A stretch of DNA of 59,691 bases from Rheinheimera maricola (GCF_016918075.2 NZ_JAERPS020000011.1:1-59691), one strand, 5' to 3'. Shown: positions 43,600 through 52,459, counted from the stretch's first letter. Program-made: numbers and translations. Notes: generated from the letters alone by a model not told the origin.

Positions 43600-44521
43600 C
43601 ACCCCACTTACGCCGCAGTGGCAGTTGCCGCTGCAGGCGTTTTTGCACTATCTGCGGTTTGAACGCGGCTACAGCAGCGCCACTTTAGACAGCTATCAGC
43701 GCCAGTTGCAACAGCTGGCATTGAGTATTGCCGACCCAGGTAGCCACTGGCTAACGGTGACCGAAGCCCAGCTAAAACAGCATGTTATTGCGATGCGCCG
43801 TAGTGGCGCTAAACCGCGTACTATTGCGTTAAAAGTAGCGGCGCTGCGTAGCTTTTATCGTTTTATGCAGGCGCAAGCTAAGCGCACAGACAACCCGGCA
43901 CAGTACTTAACCGTGCCCAAAGCCGCACGCAACTTACCGAAAAATTTAAATGTTGATCAGTTAAACCACCTGCTCAACTTTGATAGCCACGACGATATTC
44001 TGGCTTGTCGCGACAAGGCCATGCTGGAGCTGTTTTACTCCTCTGGCTTGCGATTAGAAGAACTGGTTAATGCCGATATCGGCGATATTAACTGGCAAGA
44101 GCAATTAATTAAGGTGACAGGTAAAGGCAGTAAGCAGCGCATAGTGCCGGTGGGTAAAATAGCGCTTAAGGCCTTAAAAGACTGGCTAACACAGCGGCCG
44201 GCTTTTACCGCAAAACTGCCAGCAGAAGATGCCAATGCGCTGTTTATCAGCAAACAACATAAACGCATTAGCCCCCGCCATGTGCGCGAACGGGTGCAGC
44301 TGTGGGCGAAGCAGCAAGGTTTAAATCAGCAGGTACACCCACATATGCTACGCCACTCATTCGCCAGCCATATGCTGGAATCCAGCCAGGATTTACGCGC
44401 CGTGCAGGAACTGTTAGGCCACGCTAACCTCAGCACCACCCAGGTGTATACCCATCTGGATTTCGCGCATTTGGCCAAGGTGTATGATAACGCTCATCCC
44501 AGGGCAAAAAAGAAAAGTTAG
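43586..44521 (+). CDS. xerC: Tyrosine recombinase XerC
   Basis: A 311-residue site-specific recombinase that, with XerD, resolves chromosome dimers at dif. The core-binding domain starts 'FLHYLRFERGYSSATLDSYQRQL'. The catalytic set is intact: Arg in 'SSGLRLEELVNADI', Lys in 'VTGKGSKQRIVPVG', 'HPHMLRHSFASHML' (His and Arg), His in 'LLGHANLSTTQVYTHLD' and the tyrosine there. ATG at 43586 overlaps the DUF484 gene. In relatives yigB and uvrD follow; here about 4.6 kb of minus-strand cargo intervenes. Confidence 0.96.
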   Translation: MTLPDTPLTPQWQLPLQAFLHYLRFERGYSSATLDSYQRQLQQLALSIADPGSHWLTVTEAQLKQHVIAMRRSGAKPRTIALKVAALRSFYRFMQAQAKRTDNPAQYLTVPKAARNLPKNLNVDQLNHLLNFDSHDDILACRDKAMLELFYSSGLRLEELVNADIGDINWQEQLIKVTGKGSKQRIVPVGKIALKALKDWLTQRPAFTAKLPAEDANALFISKQHKRISPRHVRERVQLWAKQQGLNQQVHPHMLRHSFASHMLESSQDLRAVQELLGHANLSTTQVYTHLDFAHLAKVYDNAHPRAKKKS

Positions 44522-44763
44522 TAGCAAAACGTATTTTATTGCTCTTTTTATGGTTTTCTCTAAACCACGCAATACCCCAAGCAATAGCGAGGTAAATTGA
44601 CACAGGCGGAATAATCATCAGAAATATCGCCACTAGCATGCTTGTTACTTTATCTTATTTAACACATTTAATAGCTTCGTTTCGATATTTCGCTAATTGG
44701 TTTGGTTTAGCAGCCGTTTCTGCATCAAGTGTTTCAAATCCAGCCAGAATTCTCTCAACCACT
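44522..44763 (-). pseudogene. Remnant genes downstream of xerC
   Basis: On the minus strand 44655-44762 gives a 35-codon tail ('VERILAGFETLDAETAAKPNQLAKYRNEAIKC' region) closed by TAA but without a start, being cut off by an upstream TAG. A short frame from ATG 44639 encodes a hydrophobic span ('IFLMIIPPVSIYLAIAWGIAW') and runs into xerC. These look like the ends of a lost two-gene unit. The break at about 44764 coincides with the start of a duplicated segment. Confidence 0.35.
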
Positions 44764-45005
44764 TCAAATTTCGGCTAATTCTCAGCGTTTGACCATATAA
44801 ATATTCCCTAACTGGGCCGCTTTTTTTTGCACTAATAGCTTTGCGCTTAATATTGAAAAACAGCAGCACGCGGTTTGGCGTGCTGATTGAAATACCTTAC
44901 TGGATAGCTGCTAACAGATATTTACTGTCAACACCAATACCACTGTTCCGTTAGCCTTACCAAATAGCACTCTTGTACAATCATTTTCTGGGCTTCCGCC
45001 TCCGC
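44764..45005. repeat. Duplicated 3' segment of the CxxC secreted family, copy 1
   Basis: Nearly identical to 46134-46385 (a few substitutions and a small gap). It covers the downstream flank, the terminator and the last 30 or so codons of the CxxC-family gene. The rest of the two genes is much more diverged. Confidence 0.85.
44855..44886 (-). terminator. Rho-independent terminator, CxxC-family gene 1
   Basis: On the minus strand CAGCACGC, a six-base loop, GCGTGCTG, then CTGTTTTTC. It lies 25 bp after the stop of the gene at 44911-46062. Confidence 0.75.
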
Positions 45006-46062
45006 TGCCACCACCAGGGCCCGATGGAGGCGTTTCACCAAAACCATTACCGCTTGCCACAGAAAATTGCACATTAGGTAACACAGCAGCTATCGCATCG
45101 GCAGCGCAACTCGATACAGACACTTCAGCACCAGTGCCGTTTGTAACGGCTGATAACGGAACGTTTGAAGAAAGATATGAATTATTCTTATTAACCTGCA
45201 CCAACAAATCGCTGTCCGAATTTGTTTTAATATCGTACACCAATATTGGGGTGCCCACAGCATTTGCTGCCCTACCATCCACTAAACTTATGTCACTGGC
45301 GGAATTATATATAGCGGTAAAGCTTTTCGTTTTTGGGCTATAAACAACGCTTGCACCAACAGTAATCTCATCCTTTGTTAACTGAAAGTCAACAGAATCG
45401 AGCGATACCGTATTGCGATCAAAAAAACTCATTAATGAATTTAGGATGCCATCTGTCTGCTCCCGATGATCAATTTGCGCAATGCGCTGGAGAGTTCCTA
45501 TTGCTTGAACGTCAAAAGCATCCCGAATAGCTTTAGCATCGGCATCATTTTCACAGCCGCCCGACGGCATAGCATATGAAGCATTCGCTTTTTGTTGTGC
45601 AACTTTGGTCTGTTGGTAGGAAATTAATCGCTGTGCAGTCTGATCAAACGAGCTCATTAATTCAATATGCATATCAACACCAACGTTTAACAGTTCAATT
45701 ACTGTCGGGTGCACAGTTCGGTCACGTGTTGCAATAGATGAACGCAAGTCGCTTATACTACCGCCCTGGTTGGCGTGAAACACCTCAAACGGATAGGCTT
45801 GCCGGCTTACTGCATCAAAGACAACGAATTTCTTAGGCTGGCTAAAACAAATCTGAGTTTCCAGCGTTGGGTACCCCGTACCGGAGCCATCTTCACATTG
45901 CGGCCCTGGCTGAGCATGGCTTTTCGCCAAACTAACGGCCTGTTGATAATTACACCCCTGGCATACTAGCGCCTGCTCAGTCGTCGCATTCGCCGCAACA
46001 GTAGTAAAAATTGCTGCGCATGCTAACAACCCACTCAATGTTGCCGTCATAAACATGTTCAC
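44911..46062 (-). CDS. Secreted CxxC-family protein, paralog 1 (unrecognised)
   Basis: A 383-residue exported protein of no family that I know. Signal peptide (about 1-26, ending ANA); then at about 34 a 'CQGC' pair in 'LVCQGCNYQQAVSLAKSHA', a 'GYPTLETQICFSQPKKFVVFDAVSRQAYPFEV' strand set, 'NQGGSISDL', a helical middle, and a Gly/Ser-rich linker before a small C-terminal module 'DCTRVLFGKANGTVVLVLTVNIC' ending in Cys. The spacing of cysteines suggests disulfides and an extracytoplasmic location. Two paralogs lie at 46287-47429 and 49897-50979. Convergent to xerC. Confidence 0.75.
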   Translation of the reverse strand: MNMFMTATLSGLLACAAIFTTVAANATTEQALVCQGCNYQQAVSLAKSHAQPGPQCEDGSGTGYPTLETQICFSQPKKFVVFDAVSRQAYPFEVFHANQGGSISDLRSSIATRDRTVHPTVIELLNVGVDMHIELMSSFDQTAQRLISYQQTKVAQQKANASYAMPSGGCENDADAKAIRDAFDVQAIGTLQRIAQIDHREQTDGILNSLMSFFDRNTVSLDSVDFQLTKDEITVGASVVYSPKTKSFTAIYNSASDISLVDGRAANAVGTPILVYDIKTNSDSDLLVQVNKNNSYLSSNVPLSAVTNGTGAEVSVSSCAADAIAAVLPNVQFSVASGNGFGETPPSGPGGGSGGGSPENDCTRVLFGKANGTVVLVLTVNIC

Positions 46063-46133
46063 GTTCCTTTATATGTCTTATATGTTTCCTGTCGAATAAT
46101 AGCTGCCAGCGTTAATCAGCAAAGGTGCCAAAT

Positions 46134-46385
46134 TTCAAATTTCGGGTAATTCTCAGCGTTTGACAATATAAATATTCCTCAACTGGGCCGCTTTTTTTTA
46201 GTTTGCACTGATAGCTTTGCGCTTAATATTGAAAAACATCAGCACGCGGTTTCGCGTGCTGATTGAAATACCTTACTGGATAGCTGTTAACAGATATTTA
46301 CTGTCAACACCAATACCACTGTTCCGTTAGCCTTACCAAATAGCACTCTTGTACAATCATTTTCTGGGCTTCCGCCTCCGCTTCC
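46134..46385. repeat. Duplicated 3' segment of the CxxC secreted family, copy 2
   Basis: Partner of 44764-45005. The identity covers flank, terminator and the C-terminal codons. Confidence 0.85.
46233..46263 (-). terminator. Rho-independent terminator, CxxC-family gene 2
   Basis: On the minus strand ATCAGCACGCG, AAAC loop, CGCGTGCTGAT, then GTTTTTC. It follows the stop of the gene at 46287-47429. Confidence 0.75.
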
Positions 46386-47429
46386 GCCACCAGTACCTGA
46401 TGGTGGCGTTTCACCCAACCCATTGCCACTTGCAGTAGAAAATTGCAACTGCGGTAAATTGGACATGATTGCATCGGCTACACATGCTGAAACTGTGACA
46501 TTTGAACCACTGGTAATTTGTGACAGACTCGTTCCATTAGATATATAAGAAGAGTCTTTATTTACCAACGCTTTCATACCTCCGTCGCTTCTTGTTGATA
46601 CCTCATATACTAACTTTGGCTTACCGGGCGCATTAACTCCTCTGCCTCCAATCACGCTAATATCATTTGCACTATTATATAAGACCGTAAATATGTGATT
46701 TTTTGGTTTTGCATCTACGTCAAGAGCTACGCTGAGGCCACCTTTCACCACGGTAAAGGACACACTACTGAGCGATAACGAATTACGGTCAAAATAGCTC
46801 GCCAATGAATCCAGAATGGTGTCAGTCTGCTCTCTTTGTATAATCTCGGCATTCTGCTGTAACTGACCGATAGCAGCAAGATCAAAAGCATCATCAATCG
46901 CTCTTGCATCAGCATCATTTTCACAACTAGCTTGTGAGGTATTATATGAATAACCTGATACTATATGTGCTCTTGTCAATTGCTGCTGCTCAAAATCCAC
47001 CATCAAACGCTGACCTAGTTCATTAAACGAATTCATTAATTCTGAATGCATATCCACGCCAGTATTGATTAGATCAACATAAGCAGGAAGCAAAGATCGG
47101 TCTCGCGTTGTAAGTGATGAGTTTAAATCACTGATACTTCCACCTTGGTTGGCGTGATATACCTCAAATGGATAGGCTTGTCGGCCTATAGAGTCAAAGA
47201 CAACAAACTTTTTAACTTGACTAAAACAGATTTGGGTTTCCAACGTTGGGTAGCCTGAGCCTGAGCCGCCCTCACATTGAGGCACTGGTGCAGACTTACT
47301 TAAAGCCAAAGTCTTCGCCTGCTGATAGTTACATCCGTGACAAACAAATCCCTGCTCGGTCGTCGCATTCGCCGCAACAGTAGTAAAAATTGCGGTGCAG
47401 GTTAATAATTTAATTAGTGTTGTCTTCAT
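46287..47429 (-). CDS. Secreted CxxC-family protein, paralog 2 (unrecognised)
   Basis: A 380-residue sister of paralog 1 with the same order: signal peptide (about 1-22), 'VCHGCNYQQAKTLAL', 'GYPTLETQICFSQVKKFVVFD', 'NQGGSISDL', a diverged middle, a Gly/Ser linker ('GTGGGSGGGSPEND'), and an identical C-terminal module ending 'LVLTVNIC'. The ends are near-identical at the DNA level while the middle has diverged, which suggests gene conversion or selection on the C-terminal module. The ribosome site for ATG 47429 is weak (AAGGAAG farther upstream). The 222-bp gap to paralog 1 keeps its own terminator. Confidence 0.75.
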   Translation of the reverse strand: MKTTLIKLLTCTAIFTTVAANATTEQGFVCHGCNYQQAKTLALSKSAPVPQCEGGSGSGYPTLETQICFSQVKKFVVFDSIGRQAYPFEVYHANQGGSISDLNSSLTTRDRSLLPAYVDLINTGVDMHSELMNSFNELGQRLMVDFEQQQLTRAHIVSGYSYNTSQASCENDADARAIDDAFDLAAIGQLQQNAEIIQREQTDTILDSLASYFDRNSLSLSSVSFTVVKGGLSVALDVDAKPKNHIFTVLYNSANDISVIGGRGVNAPGKPKLVYEVSTRSDGGMKALVNKDSSYISNGTSLSQITSGSNVTVSACVADAIMSNLPQLQFSTASGNGLGETPPSGTGGGSGGGSPENDCTRVLFGKANGTVVLVLTVNIC

Positions 47430-47577
47430 AGACGTGTATATTCTTCCTTAGTTAGCTCTTATTACATTCCTTTTTAACCACCAGAGTTAATCAGCACAAC
47501 TCCAAGAGCGCTAATATCGGGTTAATATCAACTTTTAATCAGACGAATTGCCCGTCTCCGGGCACTTTTTCATCATT

Positions 47578-48024
47578 TTAGTTAAAACGCTTGGCCAGTA
47601 AGTTATCCAGTGAGGCTTTACCGGCGCCGCTAAACAGCAACGATACACTGGCGGCTAACAGGGCTAACCCGAATTCGTAACCGTTGTTGCTCATAAACAA
47701 GCCGTTTTGGAAGTGCACCGCAAAGATAGCCACTAGCATGGCAATGCTTAGCGCCAGTGCCGCGGGGCGGGTTAACAGACCCAGCACCAGGGCGATACCA
47801 CCGAAAAACTCTGCCGCGCCGGCTAAAAACGCCATCACGATACCTGGTGATAAGCCTATGCTGTCCATCCAGCCACCGGTGCCTTCTAAGCCATAACCAC
47901 CAAACCAGCCAAATAATTTTTGTGCACCGTGTGCAGCAAAGATAATGCCGACCGGTACCCGCAGTGCCAGCGCCGCGACACCTGCGTTAGAAGTTAAAAT
48001 TTTCTGAATCATTGAAGTTGCCAT
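47578..48024 (-). CDS. DoxX family membrane protein
   Basis: A 148-residue inner membrane protein with four spans. 'LALRVPVGIIFAAHGAQKLFGWFGG' is the DoxX opening, followed by 'FLAGAAEFFGGIALVLGLLTRPAALALSIAMLVAI' and 'YEFGLALLAASVSLLF'. DoxX proteins are linked to oxidative stress and thiol metabolism in some bacteria. ATG at 48024 has AGGTGAT upstream. It diverges from a LysR regulator 157 bp away, which is the likely controller. Confidence 0.9.
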   Translation of the reverse strand: MATSMIQKILTSNAGVAALALRVPVGIIFAAHGAQKLFGWFGGYGLEGTGGWMDSIGLSPGIVMAFLAGAAEFFGGIALVLGLLTRPAALALSIAMLVAIFAVHFQNGLFMSNNGYEFGLALLAASVSLLFSGAGKASLDNLLAKRFN

Positions 48025-48145
48025 ATCATCACCTATCAAATTGTTTAATGTTAAGTTTACTGCCTCTCGACAGCAGCTTGCGTCGATGTGATAACTATAG
48101 CCGGATAATTGAGCGTGTAAAAACGCATTGTTTTGACTACACTGT

Positions 48146-48160
48146 TCAAAATATTTGAAT
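48146..48160. promoter_or_regulatory. Candidate LysR-type operator
   Basis: TTCAAA-ATA-TTTGAA is a perfect 6-3-6 inverted repeat containing T-N11-A, the classical LysR box. It lies 22 bp before the LysR start codon and 122 bp upstream of doxX, in the divergent gap. Confidence 0.45.
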
Positions 48161-48181
48161 TTAACTTTACATAGGCCAACT

Positions 48182-49096
48182 ATGCAAAATGCACTGAGCT
48201 TAGATGCGTTGCGTGCCTTAGATGCCATAGACCGCAAAGGCAGCTTTGCCGCGGCAGCCGAAGCATTGTACAAGGTGCCGTCAGCACTAAGTTATACCAT
48301 AGCCAAACTGGAATCTGACTTGGGTGTGGCCTTGTTTGACCGCAGCAAGCAGCGCGCACAGCTTACCCCTGCTGGCCAGTTGTTGCTGGACCAGGGCCGT
48401 ACTTTGCTGCATGCCGCCAATCAGTTACAAAATGCCGTTAAGCAACTCGATACCGGCTGGGAAACCATGCTCACTATTGCCAAAGACACTATAGTACCCA
48501 ATGCCCCATTGTTAGATGTGATTAGACAATTTCTGCAGCTGGGCAAAATTACCCAGGTTCAGGTAAAAGAAGAAGTAATGGCAGGTGGCTGGGAGGCGCT
48601 GCAAACTGGTAGGGCCGATATTACTGTTGGTTTGACCGGCGATTTACCCAAAGGTCTGTTTAATGTTGTCCCACTGGGTGAAATGGCATTTGTGTTTGCC
48701 GTGGCACCGCATCATCAGTTGGCAGCACTAAACCGTATTGTCGATGCCGAAGACGTACAGCAATACACGGCTATTATCGTCTCGGATTCTGCAATTGACG
48801 CTCCCAAGCGCTCGTCCGGCTTATTCGACACCCGTCAGCGACTGATTGTCAGTAATATGCAGGCAAAGATAGACGCACAAAAACAAGGCCTGGGCATTGG
48901 CTTTCTGCCGCGCCATTTGGTGGCCGATGAACTGGCGCGCGGTGAACTTATTGCCAAGTCCTGCAGTATACCCAGAGACAAAGTGCCAGTGTATCTGGCC
49001 TGGCAAAAGCATAATCAGGGCCAGGCACTAAGCTGGTTTAGCCAACATTTAACCGCAGTGAACTGGCAGCAGGTATTTCAGCCTTCAACATGGTAA
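48182..49096 (+). CDS. LysR-family transcriptional regulator
   Basis: A 304-residue regulator. The winged helix-turn-helix is plain: 'LDALRALDAIDRKGSFAAAAEALYKVPSALSYTIAKLESDLGVALFDRSKQRAQLTPAG'. The effector-binding domain follows. ATG at 48182 has AGG upstream and matches the usual start. Divergent from the DoxX gene, which it probably regulates. Its 3' end touches the yigB start. Confidence 0.93.
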   Translation: MQNALSLDALRALDAIDRKGSFAAAAEALYKVPSALSYTIAKLESDLGVALFDRSKQRAQLTPAGQLLLDQGRTLLHAANQLQNAVKQLDTGWETMLTIAKDTIVPNAPLLDVIRQFLQLGKITQVQVKEEVMAGGWEALQTGRADITVGLTGDLPKGLFNVVPLGEMAFVFAVAPHHQLAALNRIVDAEDVQQYTAIIVSDSAIDAPKRSSGLFDTRQRLIVSNMQAKIDAQKQGLGIGFLPRHLVADELARGELIAKSCSIPRDKVPVYLAWQKHNQGQALSWFSQHLTAVNWQQVFQPSTW

Positions 49097-49101
49097 CCAC
49101 A

Positions 49102-49803
49102 ATGCAGCTATTTAAAGCCCTGGCACCCATTAGCGTTTTGTCGTTCGATTTAGACGACACCTTATACGACAACAAACCGGTGATTGCTGCTGCAGAGCAA
49201 GCGATGTTAAATGCGCTGGCCCAGCACGCTTCGGTGACTAAAAACCTGCATAACGAGTTTTGGTGGCAACAAAGGCGATTATTAGCAAACACTACCCCAG
49301 ACATACGGCATGATATTGGCCGCTGGCGTTTACTGGGTATTGAAGCTGGCCTGGTGTCACTGGGTTTAGCGCAGTGCGAAGCCAGTGACATTGCAGAGCT
49401 GGCCTACCAGGCTTTTCTGGCCGAACGCACCCGTATTAGTGTGTCATCGCAGGTAAAGCAATTACTGTCGGCATTGGCACAGCGCTATAAACTGATTGCG
49501 ATTACCAACGGCAATGCCTGTATTAATAAAATGGGTATCGGCGAGCTATTTGAATTTAGCCTGCAGGCTGGCCCTGATGGCAGGAAGAAACCCTATGCAG
49601 ACTTGTATCTTGCCGCCGCTGAACGGCTACAGGTTAAACCCAGTGCAATACTGCATATTGGCGACAGCCACCGCGCCGATGTGATGGGTGCATTAAATGC
49701 CGGTTGTCAGGCCGCCTGGCTGGATCACTATGGTAGTGTTGTACCGGTGCTACCGCATATTCGCTTTGAAAATATTCTGGAAATTAGCAGCATCGTAGCG
49801 TGA
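49102..49803 (+). CDS. yigB: HAD-family phosphatase YigB (flavin pathway)
   Basis: A 233-residue HAD hydrolase matching E. coli YigB, which dephosphorylates 5-amino-6-(5-phosphoribitylamino)uracil in riboflavin synthesis. Motif I 'FDLDDTLYDN', motif II 'AITNGNA', motif III 'GRKKPYADLYLAA', motif IV 'ILHIGDSHRADVMGA'. ATG at 49102 gives the family start; ATG at 49090 overlaps the LysR stop. The 3' part (49652-49758) is repeated at 52460-52566, and a more diverged copy lies at 51385-51505, each with its own stop. Confidence 0.92.
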   Translation: MQLFKALAPISVLSFDLDDTLYDNKPVIAAAEQAMLNALAQHASVTKNLHNEFWWQQRRLLANTTPDIRHDIGRWRLLGIEAGLVSLGLAQCEASDIAELAYQAFLAERTRISVSSQVKQLLSALAQRYKLIAITNGNACINKMGIGELFEFSLQAGPDGRKKPYADLYLAAAERLQVKPSAILHIGDSHRADVMGALNAGCQAAWLDHYGSVVPVLPHIRFENILEISSIVA

Positions 49804-49896
49804 CAAATAATGTGACATTGAAGGGCTGCTGGTGACAATTAGCTTGAAAACGCTGACCCCCGCCCTGCATCTGGCGGAAATCATTTATAAATATTT

Positions 49897-50979
49897 TTAG
49901 CATGGGATCATAAAGTTCATAATTTCATTGCCATTTTTATCATACAAATGAACCTCACATTCAGACATGTAACCACCAGAGCCGCCGCCAATGCCCGGCA
50001 CACCGAACCCTCCACCGTCAACAGAGCCATCGCCACCTGTTGAGTCACTACCAGATGGTGATTCAATACTTAGGTTGTCACCGTACAGTTCTTCTAGAGC
50101 CTCAGCAACGCATGGGCTTAACAGCATTCTCTGGCCATTGTTATTTTTTAAAGATGACAACCGATATCCACCAATATAGGTTTGCTCATCATGAACATTA
50201 ACATAAACCCCGTCCCGCCAACTTAGCAGGTAAGTTACCTTAGCGGCCTCCCGATTGCCTGATTGCAGGTAATATTGCTGCAAAATTTTAGACGCTGGCA
50301 AATGCTCCCAGCTCCCGCTGATGCCATATCCATCTCTGGCTACATCGAAACTCAGCCCATTAAATCTGGCATTTAGAAAGCTGTTCTCTGTTGCCGAAAA
50401 GTTCGCGTTAAAATGATTATTTACTTCGCGCTGCAGTGCGGCAATTTGTTGCTCGTCCAGTGCCGCTCTCATGGCTTTGGCATCACCATCACTGGCACAA
50501 CCGCCTGTACTTGCAACACTTAGGCCTGTAGGTGCCACAGTTCGGTTGAATGCATCAGCAGAATCAGCCATAACATTCTGAATAGTTGCATAATAATTTA
50601 AGCTATCCACTGCCAGCCTCTTCGCTAATGCTGGAACAACAAATGACACGGCATTCGGGGTCATTGTTCTTGGCGTACCGCCTTGATTAAGATGAGACAC
50701 AGTAAAGCCAAAAACCTCCTGAGTTGTGGCATTAATAACGACGCTTTGGACAGGATTGCTCCTACACATCTGATTATCTATACCAATATGTTGATTTGGA
50801 TCCGAACTGATGCATTCTAAAGCCGGTGCCGCTCGCTGTTTAATCAGCGACTCAGCTTCGCCAAAAGAACAGTCATGGCAAATAACCGCATTTCTGTATG
50901 TCGCAGCTAAAGTATTAGCGCTTGCCAAAAACAGCGGCAACACCAGCACGGCATAACAATATGTTGAGAATCGATACAT
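49897..50979 (-). CDS. Secreted CxxC-family protein, paralog 3 (unrecognised)
   Basis: A 360-residue distant member of the CxxC family: signal peptide (about 1-25), 'VICHDCSFGEAESLIKQRA', a 'MCRSNPVQSVVINATTQEVFGFTVSHLNQGG' block that parallels the other two, a central 'GGCASDGDAKAMRAALD' segment (compare 'CENDADAKAIRDAFD' in paralog 1), and a Gly-rich linker before 'CEVHLYDKNGNEIMNFMIPC'. The cysteine positions and domain order are kept although sequence has diverged. It lies between yigB and a displaced yigB 3' end. Confidence 0.75.
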   Translation of the reverse strand: MYRFSTYCYAVLVLPLFLASANTLAATYRNAVICHDCSFGEAESLIKQRAAPALECISSDPNQHIGIDNQMCRSNPVQSVVINATTQEVFGFTVSHLNQGGTPRTMTPNAVSFVVPALAKRLAVDSLNYYATIQNVMADSADAFNRTVAPTGLSVASTGGCASDGDAKAMRAALDEQQIAALQREVNNHFNANFSATENSFLNARFNGLSFDVARDGYGISGSWEHLPASKILQQYYLQSGNREAAKVTYLLSWRDGVYVNVHDEQTYIGGYRLSSLKNNNGQRMLLSPCVAEALEELYGDNLSIESPSGSDSTGGDGSVDGGGFGVPGIGGGSGGYMSECEVHLYDKNGNEIMNFMIPC

Positions 50980-51384
50980 TTACATTTTCCTTGTAAGGTG
51001 ATTCAAATAAACCTGCGACCTGCTTCTTAGGTGCCCACTTGCAGATTTACTTTACGTTAATGTTGATTGCAGAACTGATATAGTTTAACTGCTAACAGCA
51101 GCCTAACGTTATGACTGAGCAGCTATTTAAATGGCGAAATCAATTCCACCATGTATTTATATTGTTATAAAAAATGACTAAGAGCCATATTGAACACCCA
51201 ATGTCAGATACATATCAAAACTTTGTCAGACCATCAGCTGTGCTTTGAAATGCGAAATAGCTGTTTCAAATAGTAGATCATCGCCAAAAGAAGGGAACTC
51301 AATGCCGTTTACGCGATAAGATCGGTCGCCAAACTAATAGGCCACAAAACCGCGTTGAGTATGAATAAAATAGCATTTTTGTGC
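50980..51384. other. Intergenic stretch without recognisable gene
   Basis: This holds the upstream region of paralog 3 and about 300 bp of AT-rich sequence. I see no reading frame, hairpin or repeat that I can support. Confidence 0.5.
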
Positions 51385-51505
51385 GGTGCAGAAGCACGCC
51401 GGTTGTCAGGCGGCCTGGCTGGATCATTATCAAAGTGCCTTGTCAATACTGCCACATATCCGGCTTACCGATATGAAGCAGTTGCAGTATTTACTATCTG
51501 ACTAG
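51385..51505 (+). pseudogene. Displaced yigB 3' end, copy 1
   Basis: This segment matches the yigB 3' region: 'NAGCQAAWLDHY' in diverged form, then a different but plausible tail 'LPHIRLTDMKQLQYLLSD' with a TAG stop at 51503-51505. A single indel near 51391 is apparent. There is no upstream yigB sequence. It faces the minus-strand gene at 51517. Confidence 0.8.
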
Positions 51506-51516
51506 GGTGTGAGGAG

Positions 51517-51978
51517 CTACTTACTCTGATCCAAAAACGAGGGCTTGGTGCGCTGCCAACAGATGTCGCCGTTTTTATGTAGCATGGCAGAGTCAATCAC
51601 TAAACGCCCTTGGGCATAACTGACACCTGGCTGTTGGGCTTTGATAAAGGTACCGGATAGCTGCACCCATTCACCATTACAGAGTGAGAAAGACAAGCTA
51701 CCCTCCTCGGTATCTGAATCATCTAACACGTTTATGGCGTAAGAGCTGATGCGATGTTCAGCATGATCTTTTGAGAAATACAGTGCATCGTGATGAAAAC
51801 CAACAAAATAGCCATCCACCACTATTGCCTTGTCAAAATACTGCTCGGGTGAATCAAGCAAACTAATCACATTAGTAAGCGCCTGATAGGATTTTTGCTG
51901 TGCCGCCGCTGAAAAGGTACAACCCGCGACCATAGTTACTATACACGCAACCAAATAACTTAACTGGAACTGTTTCAC
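51517..51978 (-). CDS. Exported protein of unknown function
   Basis: A 153-residue protein with a signal peptide (starting at GTG 51978, with GGGAG 5 bp upstream; cleavage likely after 'TFSAAAQ'). The mature part, 'ISLLDSPEQYFDKAIVVDGYFVGF' with later 'WVQLSGTFIKAQ', suggests a small OB-like beta barrel, as in proteins annotated only as hypothetical. Two cysteines ('LCNGEW' and 'GDICWQR') could pair. The frame is open to 52053. It lies between two displaced yigB 3' ends. Confidence 0.65.
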   Translation of the reverse strand: MKQFQLSYLVACIVTMVAGCTFSAAAQQKSYQALTNVISLLDSPEQYFDKAIVVDGYFVGFHHDALYFSKDHAEHRISSYAINVLDDSDTEEGSLSFSLCNGEWVQLSGTFIKAQQPGVSYAQGRLVIDSAMLHKNGDICWQRTKPSFLDQSK

Positions 51979-51999
51979 TGAATGCTCCCGGCAATAATC

Positions 52000-52445
52000 A
52001 ATAAACTCTGCTAAATGTGAGACCATCTGTAACATGCAACGACCTAATCGCATTCACGTCAGTACCCATAACAAAAACATGGCGGAGTGCGTTTCTAGCA
52101 AGCTTTTTATAGTCCACCCAAAAGTGCTTGGAATTAAAACTTTCTAAACGAGTCTTTGGTGGAACACCAATTAAAATAGCCACAGCGCTATTATCATCAC
52201 GGATTTTAACAAAATTACAAACCATGCCATTGTTGCCGTTACATTCATGCCCGCTTAGCACATTAAATCCGACACGGACTGAGCTCGTATTCACCTTTGT
52301 TAGTGCGTCTTATCACCAAACCCAAAGGTTTGTTCACTCTCGTCCTATCGTAACCTGCACCCTCAGTTGCCGTGCGAATTTCACTGCCAACTTGCCCTCT
52401 GGCCTGATCCAATGCCCGCATAAATTTTTTGTCTTCACAGGTCAC
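52000..52445 (-). pseudogene. Truncated, frameshifted hypothetical gene
   Basis: Two minus-strand frames, 52263-52445 ('MTCEDKKFMRALDQARGQVGS') and 51998-52294 ('GFNVLSGHECNGNNGMVCNF'), overlap and appear to be one gene broken by a frameshift near 52270. The upstream end is cut by the displaced yigB 3' end that starts at 52460. The content is not recognised; an invariant-looking 'DYKKLARNALRHVFVMGTDVNAIR' suggests once-functional protein. Confidence 0.4.
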
Positions 52446-52459
52446 TTTACTTGGCGCCT

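Noticed and set aside
43586..44521. XerC as an integrase of a mobile element at this locus
   Set aside because: It lies in its normal housekeeping context behind dapF and DUF484 and matches XerC throughout, so it is the chromosomal dimer-resolution recombinase.
44430..44639. Small minus-strand membrane protein overlapping the xerC end
   Set aside because: No ribosome site, and two thirds of it lies antisense to xerC; treated as part of a remnant instead.
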